From Arcobacter sp. CECT 8983 (GTDB lineage: Bacteria > Campylobacterota > Campylobacteria > Campylobacterales > Arcobacteraceae): a stretch of 64,000 bases of DNA. Position 1 is the stretch's first letter. Each line of letters opens with the position of its first letter. The notes beneath the pieces were generated by a model. The model ran no database searches. It was not told where the DNA came from and worked only from the letters and a program-made list of their open reading frames with translations. The stretch is taken from positions 360,690 through 424,689 of the forward strand of contig NZ_PDKF01000002.1 of the NCBI RefSeq assembly GCF_004118855.1, read 5' to 3'. A program made the translations under genes and the position numbers. This document shows positions 1 to 9,325 of this stretch, piece after piece.

Positions 1-66
1 ATAACCATCATTAGAATAAAGCCATTCTTGCATATATTGTTTAAAAGTTTTTTTCTTTGAATTCAT
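1..66 (-). CDS. N-terminal fragment of a minus-strand gene, possibly a MidA-like SAM-dependent methyltransferase
   Basis: An ATG at 64-66 (minus strand) opens 22 codons that run off the left edge of the window. The same frame has a stop four codons upstream, so this ATG is the only canonical start available. The peptide begins MNSKKKTFKQYMQEWLY and ends SNDGY. A short F-x-x-(Y/F)-x-x-EWLY-x-x-x-GY start is what I remember of Campylobacterota MidA-family (COG1565) methyltransferases, but the fragment is too short to be sure. No good ribosome binding site is visible. It is divergent from pyk. Confidence 0.4.
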   Translation of the reverse strand, partial: MNSKKKTFKQYMQEWLYSNDGY

Positions 67-178
67 TTTTGAAGTTTAGCTAAAAAAGTTTGAGATTCCT
101 ATACAAGGTGTAACTACATTGTAAATGAATTTAGATATAATAACGGTAATAAATTATTTTAAAATAAGGAGTAGCCCA

Positions 179-1630
179 ATGGAAAAAAGAACAAAGATTT
201 TAGCAACACTAGGACCTGCAAGTAACAGTGTTGAGATGATTGAGGGGCTAATAAAAGCTGGAGCAAATATGTTCAGGCTTAATTTTTCACATGGTGATCA
301 TGAATATCATTTAAATACATTAAATAATATTAGAATTGCTATGAATAATCTTAATACTACTATTGCAGTATTACAAGATATTTCTGGACCTAAAGTGAGA
401 ATAGGTGATGTAAAAGAGCCTTTTGAACTATTAAAAGGTGATGAAATTACTTTTGTTAGAAATGAAATAGTTGGTTATAAAGAAGCTGATAAAAAATATA
501 TTGTTTCTATTAATTATCCAGAATTACTAGACAAAGTAAAAGTAGATGAATATATCTATTTATATGATGGAACAATAAGAGCTAAAGTAATTGAAACAGG
601 TGAAGAGATCAAAGCAGTAATAGAAAACCATGGTATATTAGCTTCTAAAAAAGGAATCAATTTTCCAAATACTGTAATTGATATAGATGTAATTACTGAA
701 AAAGATAAAAAAGATATTGCTTGGGGTGTTGAAAACAAGGTTGATTACTTTGCAATTTCTTTTGTACAAAATAGAAGAGATATGGAACATGCAAGAGAAC
801 TTCTAGGTAACTATAAAGGAAAACTTATTGCAAAAATTGAGAAGTTTGATGCCGTTGAAAATATTGATGAAATTATTGAAGCAAGTGATGGAATAATGGT
901 TGCAAGAGGTGACCTTGGAATTGAAGTTCCTTATTATGAGGTACCAACAATTCAAAAAAGACTTATCAAAAAAGCAAATGAAGCTTGTATGCCAGTTATT
1001 ACTGCAACTCAAATGCTTTTATCTATGACAGAAAATGAAAGAGCAACTAGAGCAGAAATCTCAGACGTTGCAAATGCTGTTTTAGATGGAACTGATGTTG
1101 TTATGTTAAGTGAAGAGAGTGCTGTTGGAGTTGATCCTATTAATACTGTGCAAACAATGGCAAATATTATTAAAAAGACAGAAGAAATTTATCCTTATGA
1201 TAAACATGAAAAATTAGCATATCATGATGAGTTTGATGTTATTCAAGCAACAGCTACAAAATTAGCAGATGATTTAGGTGCAAAAGGTATTATTGCTCTT
1301 ACAAGTTCTGGTAAATCAGCCATGAAAATATCAAGATATAGACCAAGAACACCAATTTATATTTTCTCTCATAAAAGAAGAGTTTTAAATCCTTTATGTG
1401 CAAACTGGGGAGTATTTCCAATTGCTAAAATAAAAGCTGCACAAGCTTCTAAGATGATCCATATTATGCTTAAAAAACTTGAAGCAAAAGGTGTACTTGA
1501 TAAAGAAGGAGTTTATATAGCAACAATTGGATATCCAGTTGGTATTCCAGGAAGTACAAATACCATTAAAATTTTAACACCATCAGAAATGGATTATTAT
1601 TTAAATCTTCCATCGATGAAGAAAAAATAG
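179..1630 (+). CDS. pyk: Pyruvate kinase
   Basis: Cytoplasmic enzyme converting phosphoenolpyruvate and ADP to pyruvate and ATP, the last step of glycolysis. The 483-residue protein opens with the typical R-T-K-I-x-A-T-L-G-P segment, carries the active-site region GIMVARGDLGIEVPYYEVP followed by a K-x-A-N-E-x-x-x-P-V-I-T-A-T-Q-M-L segment, and ends with the usual regulatory C-domain. The frame stays open 18 codons upstream (from 125), but the ATG at 179 is preceded by AAGGAG with 7-base spacing and matches the family start, so it is preferred. The stop abuts that of the convergent sensor kinase gene, leaving no intergenic space. Confidence 0.95.
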   Translation: MEKRTKILATLGPASNSVEMIEGLIKAGANMFRLNFSHGDHEYHLNTLNNIRIAMNNLNTTIAVLQDISGPKVRIGDVKEPFELLKGDEITFVRNEIVGYKEADKKYIVSINYPELLDKVKVDEYIYLYDGTIRAKVIETGEEIKAVIENHGILASKKGINFPNTVIDIDVITEKDKKDIAWGVENKVDYFAISFVQNRRDMEHARELLGNYKGKLIAKIEKFDAVENIDEIIEASDGIMVARGDLGIEVPYYEVPTIQKRLIKKANEACMPVITATQMLLSMTENERATRAEISDVANAVLDGTDVVMLSEESAVGVDPINTVQTMANIIKKTEEIYPYDKHEKLAYHDEFDVIQATATKLADDLGAKGIIALTSSGKSAMKISRYRPRTPIYIFSHKRRVLNPLCANWGVFPIAKIKAAQASKMIHIMLKKLEAKGVLDKEGVYIATIGYPVGIPGSTNTIKILTPSEMDYYLNLPSMKKK

Positions 1631-3604
1631 TTAGATTTTAAAAGGAAGCTTTATTCTAAATAAAGCTCCTTTGAATTTTTCGTTCTTATAAGTAAAGTCT
1701 TTATTCTCAACTTCAATTTCACCCTTTAAATTTGAATCAATTATATTTTTAGTCATATATAGACCTATTCCAGTACCTTGAGATTTAAATTTAGTAGTAA
1801 AATATGGTTCGAAAATTCTAGTTATGATATCTTCTTTTATTCCACCTGCATTATCATAAATTTCAATCAGAGCATTCTTTTTTTGTTTTTTTATTGTTAT
1901 AAAGATATATCTAGGAGAGTTTTTTTCAAGTAAGGCATCTTTTGCATTATTTAAAATATTTAAAAGTACTTGTATAAGTTCATTTTCATAGCTGTGAATA
2001 AAAACTTCTTCTATATTAAAAATAAGTTCTATATCTTTATTTGATAAGTTTGCAGAAATAAGATTTAATACATTATTTAAAGTACCCTCAATTTTAAACT
2101 CTTTGATATGTTTATCTTTTGAGTAATAGTTTCTAAAATCATCAATTGTATTTGATAATAGTTTAGTACTAGTTACAATTCCTTGTAAATCTTTATCCAA
2201 TTCTTCATCATTAATTCTACCTATCTCTTTTTTTACCCTGATACCACTTGCTAAAGTACTAATAGCTGATAAAGGTTGTCTCCATTGGTGAGCAATATTT
2301 CCAAGCATCTCTCCCATAGCTGCAAGTTTTGCTTGTTGGTTTAATAAAGAGTCTTTTTGTCTAAGAGTATTAACTTGTTTTTTTACTTTATCTTCTAATT
2401 CTTCATTTAATTTATGAAGTTTGTTATTACTATTTTCTAAGCTTCTTGAATAGTATTGAAAAATATTTTTTAATCTCTTTGATAAAATCAAGATAATAAT
2501 TATAATCACAATAGTAACAAGAAGTGAAGCAAAAACTATAGTAGCAATATCATTTTCTAAGTTTTTTTCTAAAAGCTCTTGCTTTCTATTTATTTCTTTA
2601 TTTAAATTGTCATTATAAAGACCAGTACCTATTACCCAATCTAGAACAGGTACATATCTAACATAAGATATTTTTTTAGAGGGTACATATCCTTTAAAAA
2701 GTTTTTCTGACTGTTGATATTCTATAAATGCAGATTTATTTTTTATTGCTTTATTAACTATTGAAGTTACATTTTCTTGTATTTTCTCATCAAGTTTATT
2801 AAGTGGTACTCCTTCTATCTTTTTATTTCTATGTAAAATTGATGTACCTTTTGAATCTATAATAAAAATGTATGAACCATTAGGATATTTAAGTTTTTTT
2901 AAAAATTCTATTGAATTATTTGATATTTTTTGTTTAATATCTTTTGTATATAAAGCACTACCAATAACAATATTCAAAGGTTCATATATTTTGATAAACC
3001 CAATTTTTTTTTCTTTTTCTTTTGAGTTAGGTCTATTCCAGTACCAAGTAGCAAAACCTTGATTTTTGTTATTCTCAAATGTTTTTTCAAAATTTTCAAA
3101 AAGACTAGTTCCTTTTATATCTTCTATATTTTTAAAAGAAGTCCCCACATGTGAAGGAGTACTTGCATTAGAAATCACTTTTGCATCTTTTCTATCATAA
3201 AGAAAAAAGTATCCATCTTTATTTTCAAAAAATCTTAATTTACTCATTCTTTCATTTATGAAAGAGTAAAACTCTTCTTTTGAAAGATGAGAATGATTTT
3301 TATACATAAGGTTTAAATTCAGGTAACCAAGATTTACAATATCTCTTATTGCATGTTTTGATCTGATGATTTCATTTTTATAGTTTTCATTTAGTAGAAG
3401 TGTTAAGTTATCAATCTTCTCTTTTATTGAGCGTTTTAATTCTAAAGTATGGATTTCTTGTAGTTTATCTATTTCATTATTATGTGATTCATATCTTGAA
3501 GATATGAATATGTTTGTAAGAATAAAAGATGTTAGTATTACCCCAATAATTGGTAGAAGTACAATCCATTTTATGATTTTTATTTCATTAGTTAATTTAC
3601 TCAT
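1631..3604 (-). CDS. Sensor histidine kinase with two periplasmic Cache modules
   Basis: A 657-residue inner-membrane kinase. TM1 is at about 13-33 and TM2 at about 353-375. The periplasmic part holds two Cache-type modules, marked by FFENKDGYFFLYDR (about 125-138) and LKYPNGSYIFIIDSKG (about 238-253), as in dCache sensors of small molecules. A coiled coil (385-425) leads to the H-box MGEMLGNIAHQWRQPL with phospho-acceptor H439, then the ATPase domain with N-box NILNNAKDALL and G-boxes DNAGGI and GTGIGLY. There is no receiver domain and no response regulator beside it, so the partner is unknown. This H-box type recurs twice more in the window (H486 and H173 of the kinases at 32.2 and 55.8 kb). 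Confidence 0.9.
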   Translation of the reverse strand: MSKLTNEIKIIKWIVLLPIIGVILTSFILTNIFISSRYESHNNEIDKLQEIHTLELKRSIKEKIDNLTLLLNENYKNEIIRSKHAIRDIVNLGYLNLNLMYKNHSHLSKEEFYSFINERMSKLRFFENKDGYFFLYDRKDAKVISNASTPSHVGTSFKNIEDIKGTSLFENFEKTFENNKNQGFATWYWNRPNSKEKEKKIGFIKIYEPLNIVIGSALYTKDIKQKISNNSIEFLKKLKYPNGSYIFIIDSKGTSILHRNKKIEGVPLNKLDEKIQENVTSIVNKAIKNKSAFIEYQQSEKLFKGYVPSKKISYVRYVPVLDWVIGTGLYNDNLNKEINRKQELLEKNLENDIATIVFASLLVTIVIIIIILILSKRLKNIFQYYSRSLENSNNKLHKLNEELEDKVKKQVNTLRQKDSLLNQQAKLAAMGEMLGNIAHQWRQPLSAISTLASGIRVKKEIGRINDEELDKDLQGIVTSTKLLSNTIDDFRNYYSKDKHIKEFKIEGTLNNVLNLISANLSNKDIELIFNIEEVFIHSYENELIQVLLNILNNAKDALLEKNSPRYIFITIKKQKKNALIEIYDNAGGIKEDIITRIFEPYFTTKFKSQGTGIGLYMTKNIIDSNLKGEIEVENKDFTYKNEKFKGALFRIKLPFKI

Positions 3605-3608
3605 AATA

Positions 3609-3637
3609 AATTATTATAGCATAAAGCTATAATAATT
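3609..3637 (-). terminator. Hairpin between the TolC-like gene and the kinase gene
   Basis: Perfect 12-base inverted repeat AATTATTATAGC/GCTATAATAATT with a 5-base loop. It lies just downstream of the TolC-like gene. On the minus strand the same bases contain TGCTATAAT, an extended -10 element a few bases before the kinase ATG, so the palindrome may serve as terminator, promoter or both. The T-tract is weak. Confidence 0.4.
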
Positions 3638-3647
3638 GAGAGTTTAA

Positions 3648-4835
3648 TTAAATAATTTTAGAATATATCTCTAAAAGTTCAATTTGTTTTTGTAGTTCTA
3701 ATATATCCACTTCTAAAGATTTAATTTTTTGTGAGTTTGCTAAAGTATCAACGTCACTTTGTGTTTTTAATTGTGCATTCTTTTCTTCAACAATAATTTT
3801 TAGTAAAGAGTCATATAGTTTATAGTCTTCTTTTGCTATGTCTTTTTTTCTTTCAATCATATCTATTTTAGAAAGTTTTGTTTTATAAAAGTTTTGTTCT
3901 TCTAAAATTATATTATTTAGGTTTAATTTTGCTTTTAAATATTCAATTCTTTGTGCTTGAACATCATTTAATGCTCTTACATCAATTGGCATTGAAACAG
4001 AAACACCATAGTTAGTTGTTGTTTCATCATTGATTGCAGGGTTTTCATCTGTATCGTGATAATGACTATAGTCCATACTTACACTAAAAGTAGGTAGGTA
4101 TTGTGATAAAGACATTGTTATAAGATAATCTTTTTGTTTTATATCAACTCTTGCTTTTGCTAGTTCTAGTGAGTTTGCTAAAAAGTTTTCTTTATCAGTA
4201 AGAGTTAACTTTGGTAACTCAAACTTTGTATACTTTTTACTAGCTAGATTATTAAAGTTGTTTTCTAACTCTTTTTTCTGAAAGTATAAATCTGCTAAAG
4301 AGTTTTTAACTGTATTTGCATCTATAATGGCATTGTCTAGAAAAGAAGTATCTAAAAAGCCATTTAATACTTGTTCTTTTTTTCTTTGAATATCAATATT
4401 TGCATTTTTTAATAAATACTCATTTTTTTTGATATTTAAATCTATAATATGAAGATTAAAAAGTAAAGTAGTTACTTGTTTTATTAACTCTTTTCTTTGT
4501 GTTTCAATATCTAAATCATTATATTTGTAGTTTACATTTGCATATTTTATTGCACTATAAATTCCACCACTTTTAAATATAGGTTGGTTTATTGATATCA
4601 TACTTCTTGCTGTATCATAAGTTTCAGTATAATCTTTTTTATAGCTCAAAGTAACTGGGTTAATCCAGTCTTTTCTTAACTTTGAACTATTTTCTTCATT
4701 TTGTTTTTTAGAAAAATCAATAATATCCAATCTATCTTGTGAAAGTATTTTTTCATCTAACTGTTTAGCAAAAGTATTAGATATAAAAACTGTTGAAATA
4801 AAAAATAGACTAGCTAATTTTAGATATTGCATCAT
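3648..4835 (-). CDS. TolC-family outer membrane efflux protein
   Basis: A 395-residue secreted protein with a signal peptide (LASLFFISTVFISNTFAKQ, cleavage after FA near residue 23). The long, helix-rich repeated halves with many K/E/L/N residues fit the TolC/OEP fold, a trimeric outer-membrane channel with a periplasmic helical barrel. The first ATG lies inside the end of argD (26-base overlap), so the two are probably co-transcribed and translationally coupled. No inner-membrane transporter or adaptor protein is nearby, so the pump it serves is encoded elsewhere. The family assignment rests on overall pattern rather than a single motif. Confidence 0.75.
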   Translation of the reverse strand: MMQYLKLASLFFISTVFISNTFAKQLDEKILSQDRLDIIDFSKKQNEENSSKLRKDWINPVTLSYKKDYTETYDTARSMISINQPIFKSGGIYSAIKYANVNYKYNDLDIETQRKELIKQVTTLLFNLHIIDLNIKKNEYLLKNANIDIQRKKEQVLNGFLDTSFLDNAIIDANTVKNSLADLYFQKKELENNFNNLASKKYTKFELPKLTLTDKENFLANSLELAKARVDIKQKDYLITMSLSQYLPTFSVSMDYSHYHDTDENPAINDETTTNYGVSVSMPIDVRALNDVQAQRIEYLKAKLNLNNIILEEQNFYKTKLSKIDMIERKKDIAKEDYKLYDSLLKIIVEEKNAQLKTQSDVDTLANSQKIKSLEVDILELQKQIELLEIYSKII

Positions 4836-5994
4836 CTAACCTTTTAAATCCTTCATCAATCTCTTTTTTAGATATTGTTAATGGAGGTAAAAGTCTTAAT
4901 GTATTTTTTCCAGCTCTTAAAACTAAAACACCTTCTTCAAAAGCTTTTTTAATGATATTTGCAAGGGTGTCTGCATCTTTGATTCTAATACCTTTCATTA
5001 AGCCTACACCAACTTTTTCATTTAATAAAGCAGAGTGTTTTTTAGAAAGTTCATTTAATTTGTTATCAAAATAAATAATAATTTCATCTAATTGCCCAGA
5101 GTTTTTATAATCATCTAAAATATCTACTACTTTACAAGCTGCTGCTGTACTTAAATAGTTTCCTCCAAAAGTAGAACCATGGTCTCCATAAGTAAATAGG
5201 TCTTTAAGTTTAGTTACAACTGCTCCAATAGGAACTCCTCCTCCAAGACCTTTTGCTAAAGTGATAATATCAGGTTCAATTTCATATAGATTTGAAGCTA
5301 AGAATTCACCTGTTCTATATACTCCTGATTGAACTTCATCAATAATTAATAAAATATCTTGCTCTTTTAAAAACTTTGCAAGTTCTTGTATATCTTTTTT
5401 ATCAAAGGGTTGAACTCCACCTTCTCCTTGAACTAACTCAATCATAACTGCAACAGTTTCATCATCGATTGAATTATATATATCATCAATTCTTGCATCA
5501 TATTTAAAACCATCTGGATATGGTGCGAAGTTTGGTGAGTGCATTGATGCTTGTCCTGTTGCTTTAACTGTTGTGATAGTTCTTCCATGGAACGAGTGTT
5601 CTAAAGTAATTACTTTATATCTTTTTTTATCAAATTTAGTTTCACCATATTTTCTTGCTAATTTAATAGCTCCTTCATTTGCTTCTGCTCCAGAGTTTGC
5701 AAAAAATGTTGCAACATCCATTTCTGAAAGTTTTGCAATCTTTTCTGCAAGTTTTGCTTGTGGTTCAATTGCATAAAGGTTTGAAATATGAATAATATTA
5801 TTAGCTTGTTTACTAATTTCATCTGCAACTTCTTTATTTCCATGACCTACTGAAACTACTCCAATTCCTGAAGTGAAATCAATATAATCTTTATCAGTTT
5901 CATCGAAAAGTGTTGCGTTTATACCTTTTTTAAAGTTTACATAATTTCTTGCATATGTTTGAAGTACAAACTGCTTATCTAGTGTTTCTAACAT
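4810..5994 (-). CDS. argD: Acetylornithine aminotransferase
   Basis: PLP-dependent class III aminotransferase converting N-acetylglutamate semialdehyde to N-acetylornithine in arginine synthesis; homologues also act on succinyl-diaminopimelate. The 394 residues include ANSGAEANEGAIKLAR (cofactor phosphate region, about 99-114), LEHSFHGRT (131-139), the cofactor-contacting acidic motif IIDEVQSG (217-224) and the Schiff-base lysine K248 in TLAKGLGGG. Length is normal. It is first in a two-gene unit with the TolC-like gene. Confidence 0.93.
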   Translation of the reverse strand: MLETLDKQFVLQTYARNYVNFKKGINATLFDETDKDYIDFTSGIGVVSVGHGNKEVADEISKQANNIIHISNLYAIEPQAKLAEKIAKLSEMDVATFFANSGAEANEGAIKLARKYGETKFDKKRYKVITLEHSFHGRTITTVKATGQASMHSPNFAPYPDGFKYDARIDDIYNSIDDETVAVMIELVQGEGGVQPFDKKDIQELAKFLKEQDILLIIDEVQSGVYRTGEFLASNLYEIEPDIITLAKGLGGGVPIGAVVTKLKDLFTYGDHGSTFGGNYLSTAAACKVVDILDDYKNSGQLDEIIIYFDNKLNELSKKHSALLNEKVGVGLMKGIRIKDADTLANIIKKAFEEGVLVLRAGKNTLRLLPPLTISKKEIDEGFKRLDDAISKIS

Positions 5995-6057
5995 CTGTTT
6001 TCCTAAAAAATATATTATATAAAAGTAATTATATCTAATTAATATTAACGAAAGTTA

Positions 6058-8352
6058 TCAATGATTATTTATAGCTTTCTGATAATATCGATTTAAGTCA
6101 AAAAGTCCAAACTGTAGTTTATTTTGCTTTTTAAACTCATTGGTAAACCAATCGTAATCATCCCAAAAATTAGGATTTGCTCTATTTATTATATATTTTA
6201 AAATTAATTTTTCTTCTTCTTGGCTTTCTTGATAGTCATTTATAAGAGTAAAAAATTCATGTAAATCTTTCTGTTTCACTTTAATAAAGATATTAGGATA
6301 TGAACCAACTATTCCTTTAATAAAATTGATTCTATCTTTTTTGGGATTTAATCTTGAATCTTCATCAAACATAAGTGCAACATTATCATGCCATCTATTT
6401 ATAATCATAGTATAAATTAGATTTTCACCATTTTCAAGCTCTATTTTTATATAAGCTAAATTTGTTTTATCATCTGTATGATATTGAATAAATTTAGAAT
6501 TGTTTGGAAGGGTTAATGTTTTTAAAGTCTCTTCAATCTCTTTTTTATTTGTATATCTTTCTAATATTTTTGCTGGAACATACTCTTTGTCTATAAAATT
6601 GATTTTATCTTTTTGTATATTTAAATATGAAAATAGTTTATTGGTAAATTCTGTTTTATATTTTTTTGTTTCATAGTTTATATTTGGTTCATTATCAGAA
6701 GGAATATAAAAAGACAATCTTTTAGCAAACCAACCTTTATACCAAGAGTTAAAGTGTTCACGTCTTACATCTTTAGGTAAAAACTCCAAAAAGTTTGTTT
6801 CCCCTTCAATTCTAAGTCTATCCATATGTTTTCTTACTAAAAATTGGTGTGATGTACTTCCAAAAACATCAAATCCAGCTACAAGTGAATAATAAAGTCT
6901 TTCAATTAAAGGAAAATCAATAACCCACATAGTTTTTGGAATATTTCCTAAAGCACCTTTGTGAACAGAAGCTGAATCAAAATGTCTATAAATAGTTAAA
7001 ACAGAGTCATTACTATTTTTATTTCCTTTCCACAGATGTTCAAAGCCTAAGCCCTTTGGGTAATGATTTTTGTAAACTTTGTTTTTATTTTCAAAATATA
7101 TTTTTGCTTGTTGATAGTTTTTGATAATTGTAAAGGTTTCTATTAAGTCAGGAGTTTCTCCATACTTATTTGGGATAGAAAGATTTTTTAGGTTATTATC
7201 TAAAAAGTTTTTATCATTAACTGTGATATCTGCTTCTGGGTCCATAAACATAACCCAAAAATGGTCATTGATTACATTTAGTGCAATTTGACCTTTACAA
7301 ACAGGACCTCTTATGTATGTCATTATAAAATAATGAATATCATCAAGTATAAATTTATATCTACTTTTTGCAGGTATTTGTTTAAATGTTTTTAATGCAT
7401 TCACAGAGACTTTAGTGTCAAAAAGAGGCATGTGAGGCTTTTCATGCCATTTTGTATTTATAAATAGATCTTTATATGTTTGTAATTTTTTGTCATCTAA
7501 ACTATAAACCATATGTGTTTTATGAACAATTGTTGATGTAATAGGTCTTATTCTATAGTAAAACTTTTCTTCAATTTGAGTATATGGAAATCTTGTTGCA
7601 ATAATATCAATTTTTCCACTTTTTGTTCTTGATCTTACTATTTGAAAAAAGTTTTGACTATTTTTATCAAAACTTAGGTGTGCTAGGAATAAGTGTTCAT
7701 AGATATATCTAGCCGTAACTTGATACTTTATGTTTTCATTATTAAAAAACTTTTCAAACTTTTTTATTTGATTTTTTTCTAAAGTAGTTGTTAAATCTTT
7801 TTTATCATCTTTTAATTTACTAGAATTTAGCCATGATTTTAAAATATTATGCTCTTTTTTACTTAAAGCAGGAAAGCCGTAAGGCATAGCTTTGTGAGGA
7901 TTATCTTCTAAATAATCATCTAATTCTTTTTGATTTTTCACACAGGCTAATTCATCTGTTTCAGGAGAATAGTCTCCTTTATTTATAGGGTTCTTTTGTT
8001 TTTCTTTTAATAGTCGTAACATTATAGATTCATTTGATTCTTCTTTCTTTGTTACTGAAAAGTAATCTCTTTTTCTCCATTGTTCTTCTGTTTTTGCATC
8101 TACAAAAAGTCTTGATGGTTCAACAGCACTTAATCTATTTGCATATATATCTTCTTTTGAAGCACCTCTTGTAAGTCCTTCAAAAGATGAAAGTTTTAAT
8201 TGACATGGTGAGTTGTAACATGAGTGACAAGTAACACATCTATTATCAAAAATAGGTTTGATATCTTTTGTATAAGAGAGTTGTTCTGTTGCAAATAAGA
8301 CATTTGAGAAAACTAAAAATAAAGCCAGTAAAAAGTGCTGGGGAAGGTGCAT
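6058..8352 (-). CDS. cti: Fatty acid cis/trans isomerase, haem-binding
   Basis: A 764-residue periplasmic protein with a signal peptide (FLLALFLVFSNVLFA) and a c-type haem site CVTCH at 39-43, followed by SCYNSPCQLKLSS, the arrangement seen in Cti. Cti converts cis unsaturated membrane phospholipid acyl chains to trans without reduction, stiffening the membrane quickly under solvent or heat stress. Later landmarks such as GSTSHQFLVRKHMDRLRIEG and FLP-x-x-x-R-x-x-x-x-x-x-WY also fit the family. It stands alone, divergent from pyrB. Gene assignment is confident; activity in this lineage is inferred. Confidence 0.88.
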   Translation of the reverse strand: MHLPQHFLLALFLVFSNVLFATEQLSYTKDIKPIFDNRCVTCHSCYNSPCQLKLSSFEGLTRGASKEDIYANRLSAVEPSRLFVDAKTEEQWRKRDYFSVTKKEESNESIMLRLLKEKQKNPINKGDYSPETDELACVKNQKELDDYLEDNPHKAMPYGFPALSKKEHNILKSWLNSSKLKDDKKDLTTTLEKNQIKKFEKFFNNENIKYQVTARYIYEHLFLAHLSFDKNSQNFFQIVRSRTKSGKIDIIATRFPYTQIEEKFYYRIRPITSTIVHKTHMVYSLDDKKLQTYKDLFINTKWHEKPHMPLFDTKVSVNALKTFKQIPAKSRYKFILDDIHYFIMTYIRGPVCKGQIALNVINDHFWVMFMDPEADITVNDKNFLDNNLKNLSIPNKYGETPDLIETFTIIKNYQQAKIYFENKNKVYKNHYPKGLGFEHLWKGNKNSNDSVLTIYRHFDSASVHKGALGNIPKTMWVIDFPLIERLYYSLVAGFDVFGSTSHQFLVRKHMDRLRIEGETNFLEFLPKDVRREHFNSWYKGWFAKRLSFYIPSDNEPNINYETKKYKTEFTNKLFSYLNIQKDKINFIDKEYVPAKILERYTNKKEIEETLKTLTLPNNSKFIQYHTDDKTNLAYIKIELENGENLIYTMIINRWHDNVALMFDEDSRLNPKKDRINFIKGIVGSYPNIFIKVKQKDLHEFFTLINDYQESQEEEKLILKYIINRANPNFWDDYDWFTNEFKKQNKLQFGLFDLNRYYQKAINNH

Positions 8353-8448
8353 ATATAAATCCTAAAGTTATTAATGAAAACATTATACATTAATTTAAAT
8401 TTTTAAAGCTGTTTTTGATAAAATCAAAACTAAAATTAAAGGGAAAAA

Positions 8449-9324
8449 ATGCAACACCTCATATCTACTTCTGACTTTACAAAAAATGAAATCTTAGAAC
8501 TTTTTGATGATGCAAAAATGTTTTTAGATATGCAAAGTAATGAGATTTTAAAAGGTAAAATTATTGTAAATCTATTTTTTGAAGATTCTACTAGAACAAG
8601 AAGTGCTTTTGAAATGGCAGCAAAAAGATTAGGGGCACAAGTAATTTCTTTAGATGTTGGAAGAAGTTCAAGAAGCAAAGGCGAAACTATTTTTGATACT
8701 ATTGCAAATATTAATGCAATGAGTCCAGATGCAATTACTATTAGACATAGTGAGTGTGGATTACCTGGCACTTTAGTTGAACATGTTGATTGTCCAATTA
8801 TCAATGCAGGTGATGGGAAAAATGAACATCCTACTCAAGCCTTATTAGATTTATTTACTATTTATGAACACTTTGAAGGAGAAACAGAAGGTAAAAAAAT
8901 TGCAATTATTGGAGATGTAAAAAGCTCAAGAGTTGCAGGCTCAAATAAAAAACTTTTACCTACTTTTGGTATTGATGTAAATTTTGTTGCACCAGATTGT
9001 TTTAAATATGAAAATGATGAGTTTAAACAGTATGATAACTTATCTGAAATTATTGATGAAGTAGATGTTGTAATGAGTTTAAGAACTCAACTTGAAAGAC
9101 ACAATGAAGTTTACTTTACATCATTAACTGAATATGCAAAAGATTATTGTGTAACTAAAGATACTTTTGGAGATAGAGATATTTTATTACTTCACCCAGG
9201 ACCAGTAAATAGAAATATTGATATTTCAGATGAAATGTTAGCAGACCCTAGAAATAAAATTTTAGAGCAAGTTAGAAATGGAGTTGCAGTAAGAATGGCA
9301 ATTCTAAAAAAACTTATTAAATAA
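8449..9324 (+). CDS. pyrB: Aspartate carbamoyltransferase catalytic subunit
   Basis: Forms carbamoyl-aspartate from carbamoyl phosphate and aspartate, the committed step of pyrimidine synthesis. It shows the carbamoyl-phosphate loop STRTR (47-51), the KGET segment and HPTQALLDL, the aspartate-side motif. The 291 residues are standard for a catalytic chain; no pyrI regulatory chain is adjacent. A good GGGAAAAA-type ribosome site precedes the ATG. Only one base separates its stop from the TTG start of pabB. Confidence 0.95.
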   Translation: MQHLISTSDFTKNEILELFDDAKMFLDMQSNEILKGKIIVNLFFEDSTRTRSAFEMAAKRLGAQVISLDVGRSSRSKGETIFDTIANINAMSPDAITIRHSECGLPGTLVEHVDCPIINAGDGKNEHPTQALLDLFTIYEHFEGETEGKKIAIIGDVKSSRVAGSNKKLLPTFGIDVNFVAPDCFKYENDEFKQYDNLSEIIDEVDVVMSLRTQLERHNEVYFTSLTEYAKDYCVTKDTFGDRDILLLHPGPVNRNIDISDEMLADPRNKILEQVRNGVAVRMAILKKLIK

Positions 9325-9325
9325 A

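Noticed and set aside
8436..8804. Minus-strand frame of 122 codons inside pyrB
   Set aside because: Antisense to intact pyrB; no family pattern.
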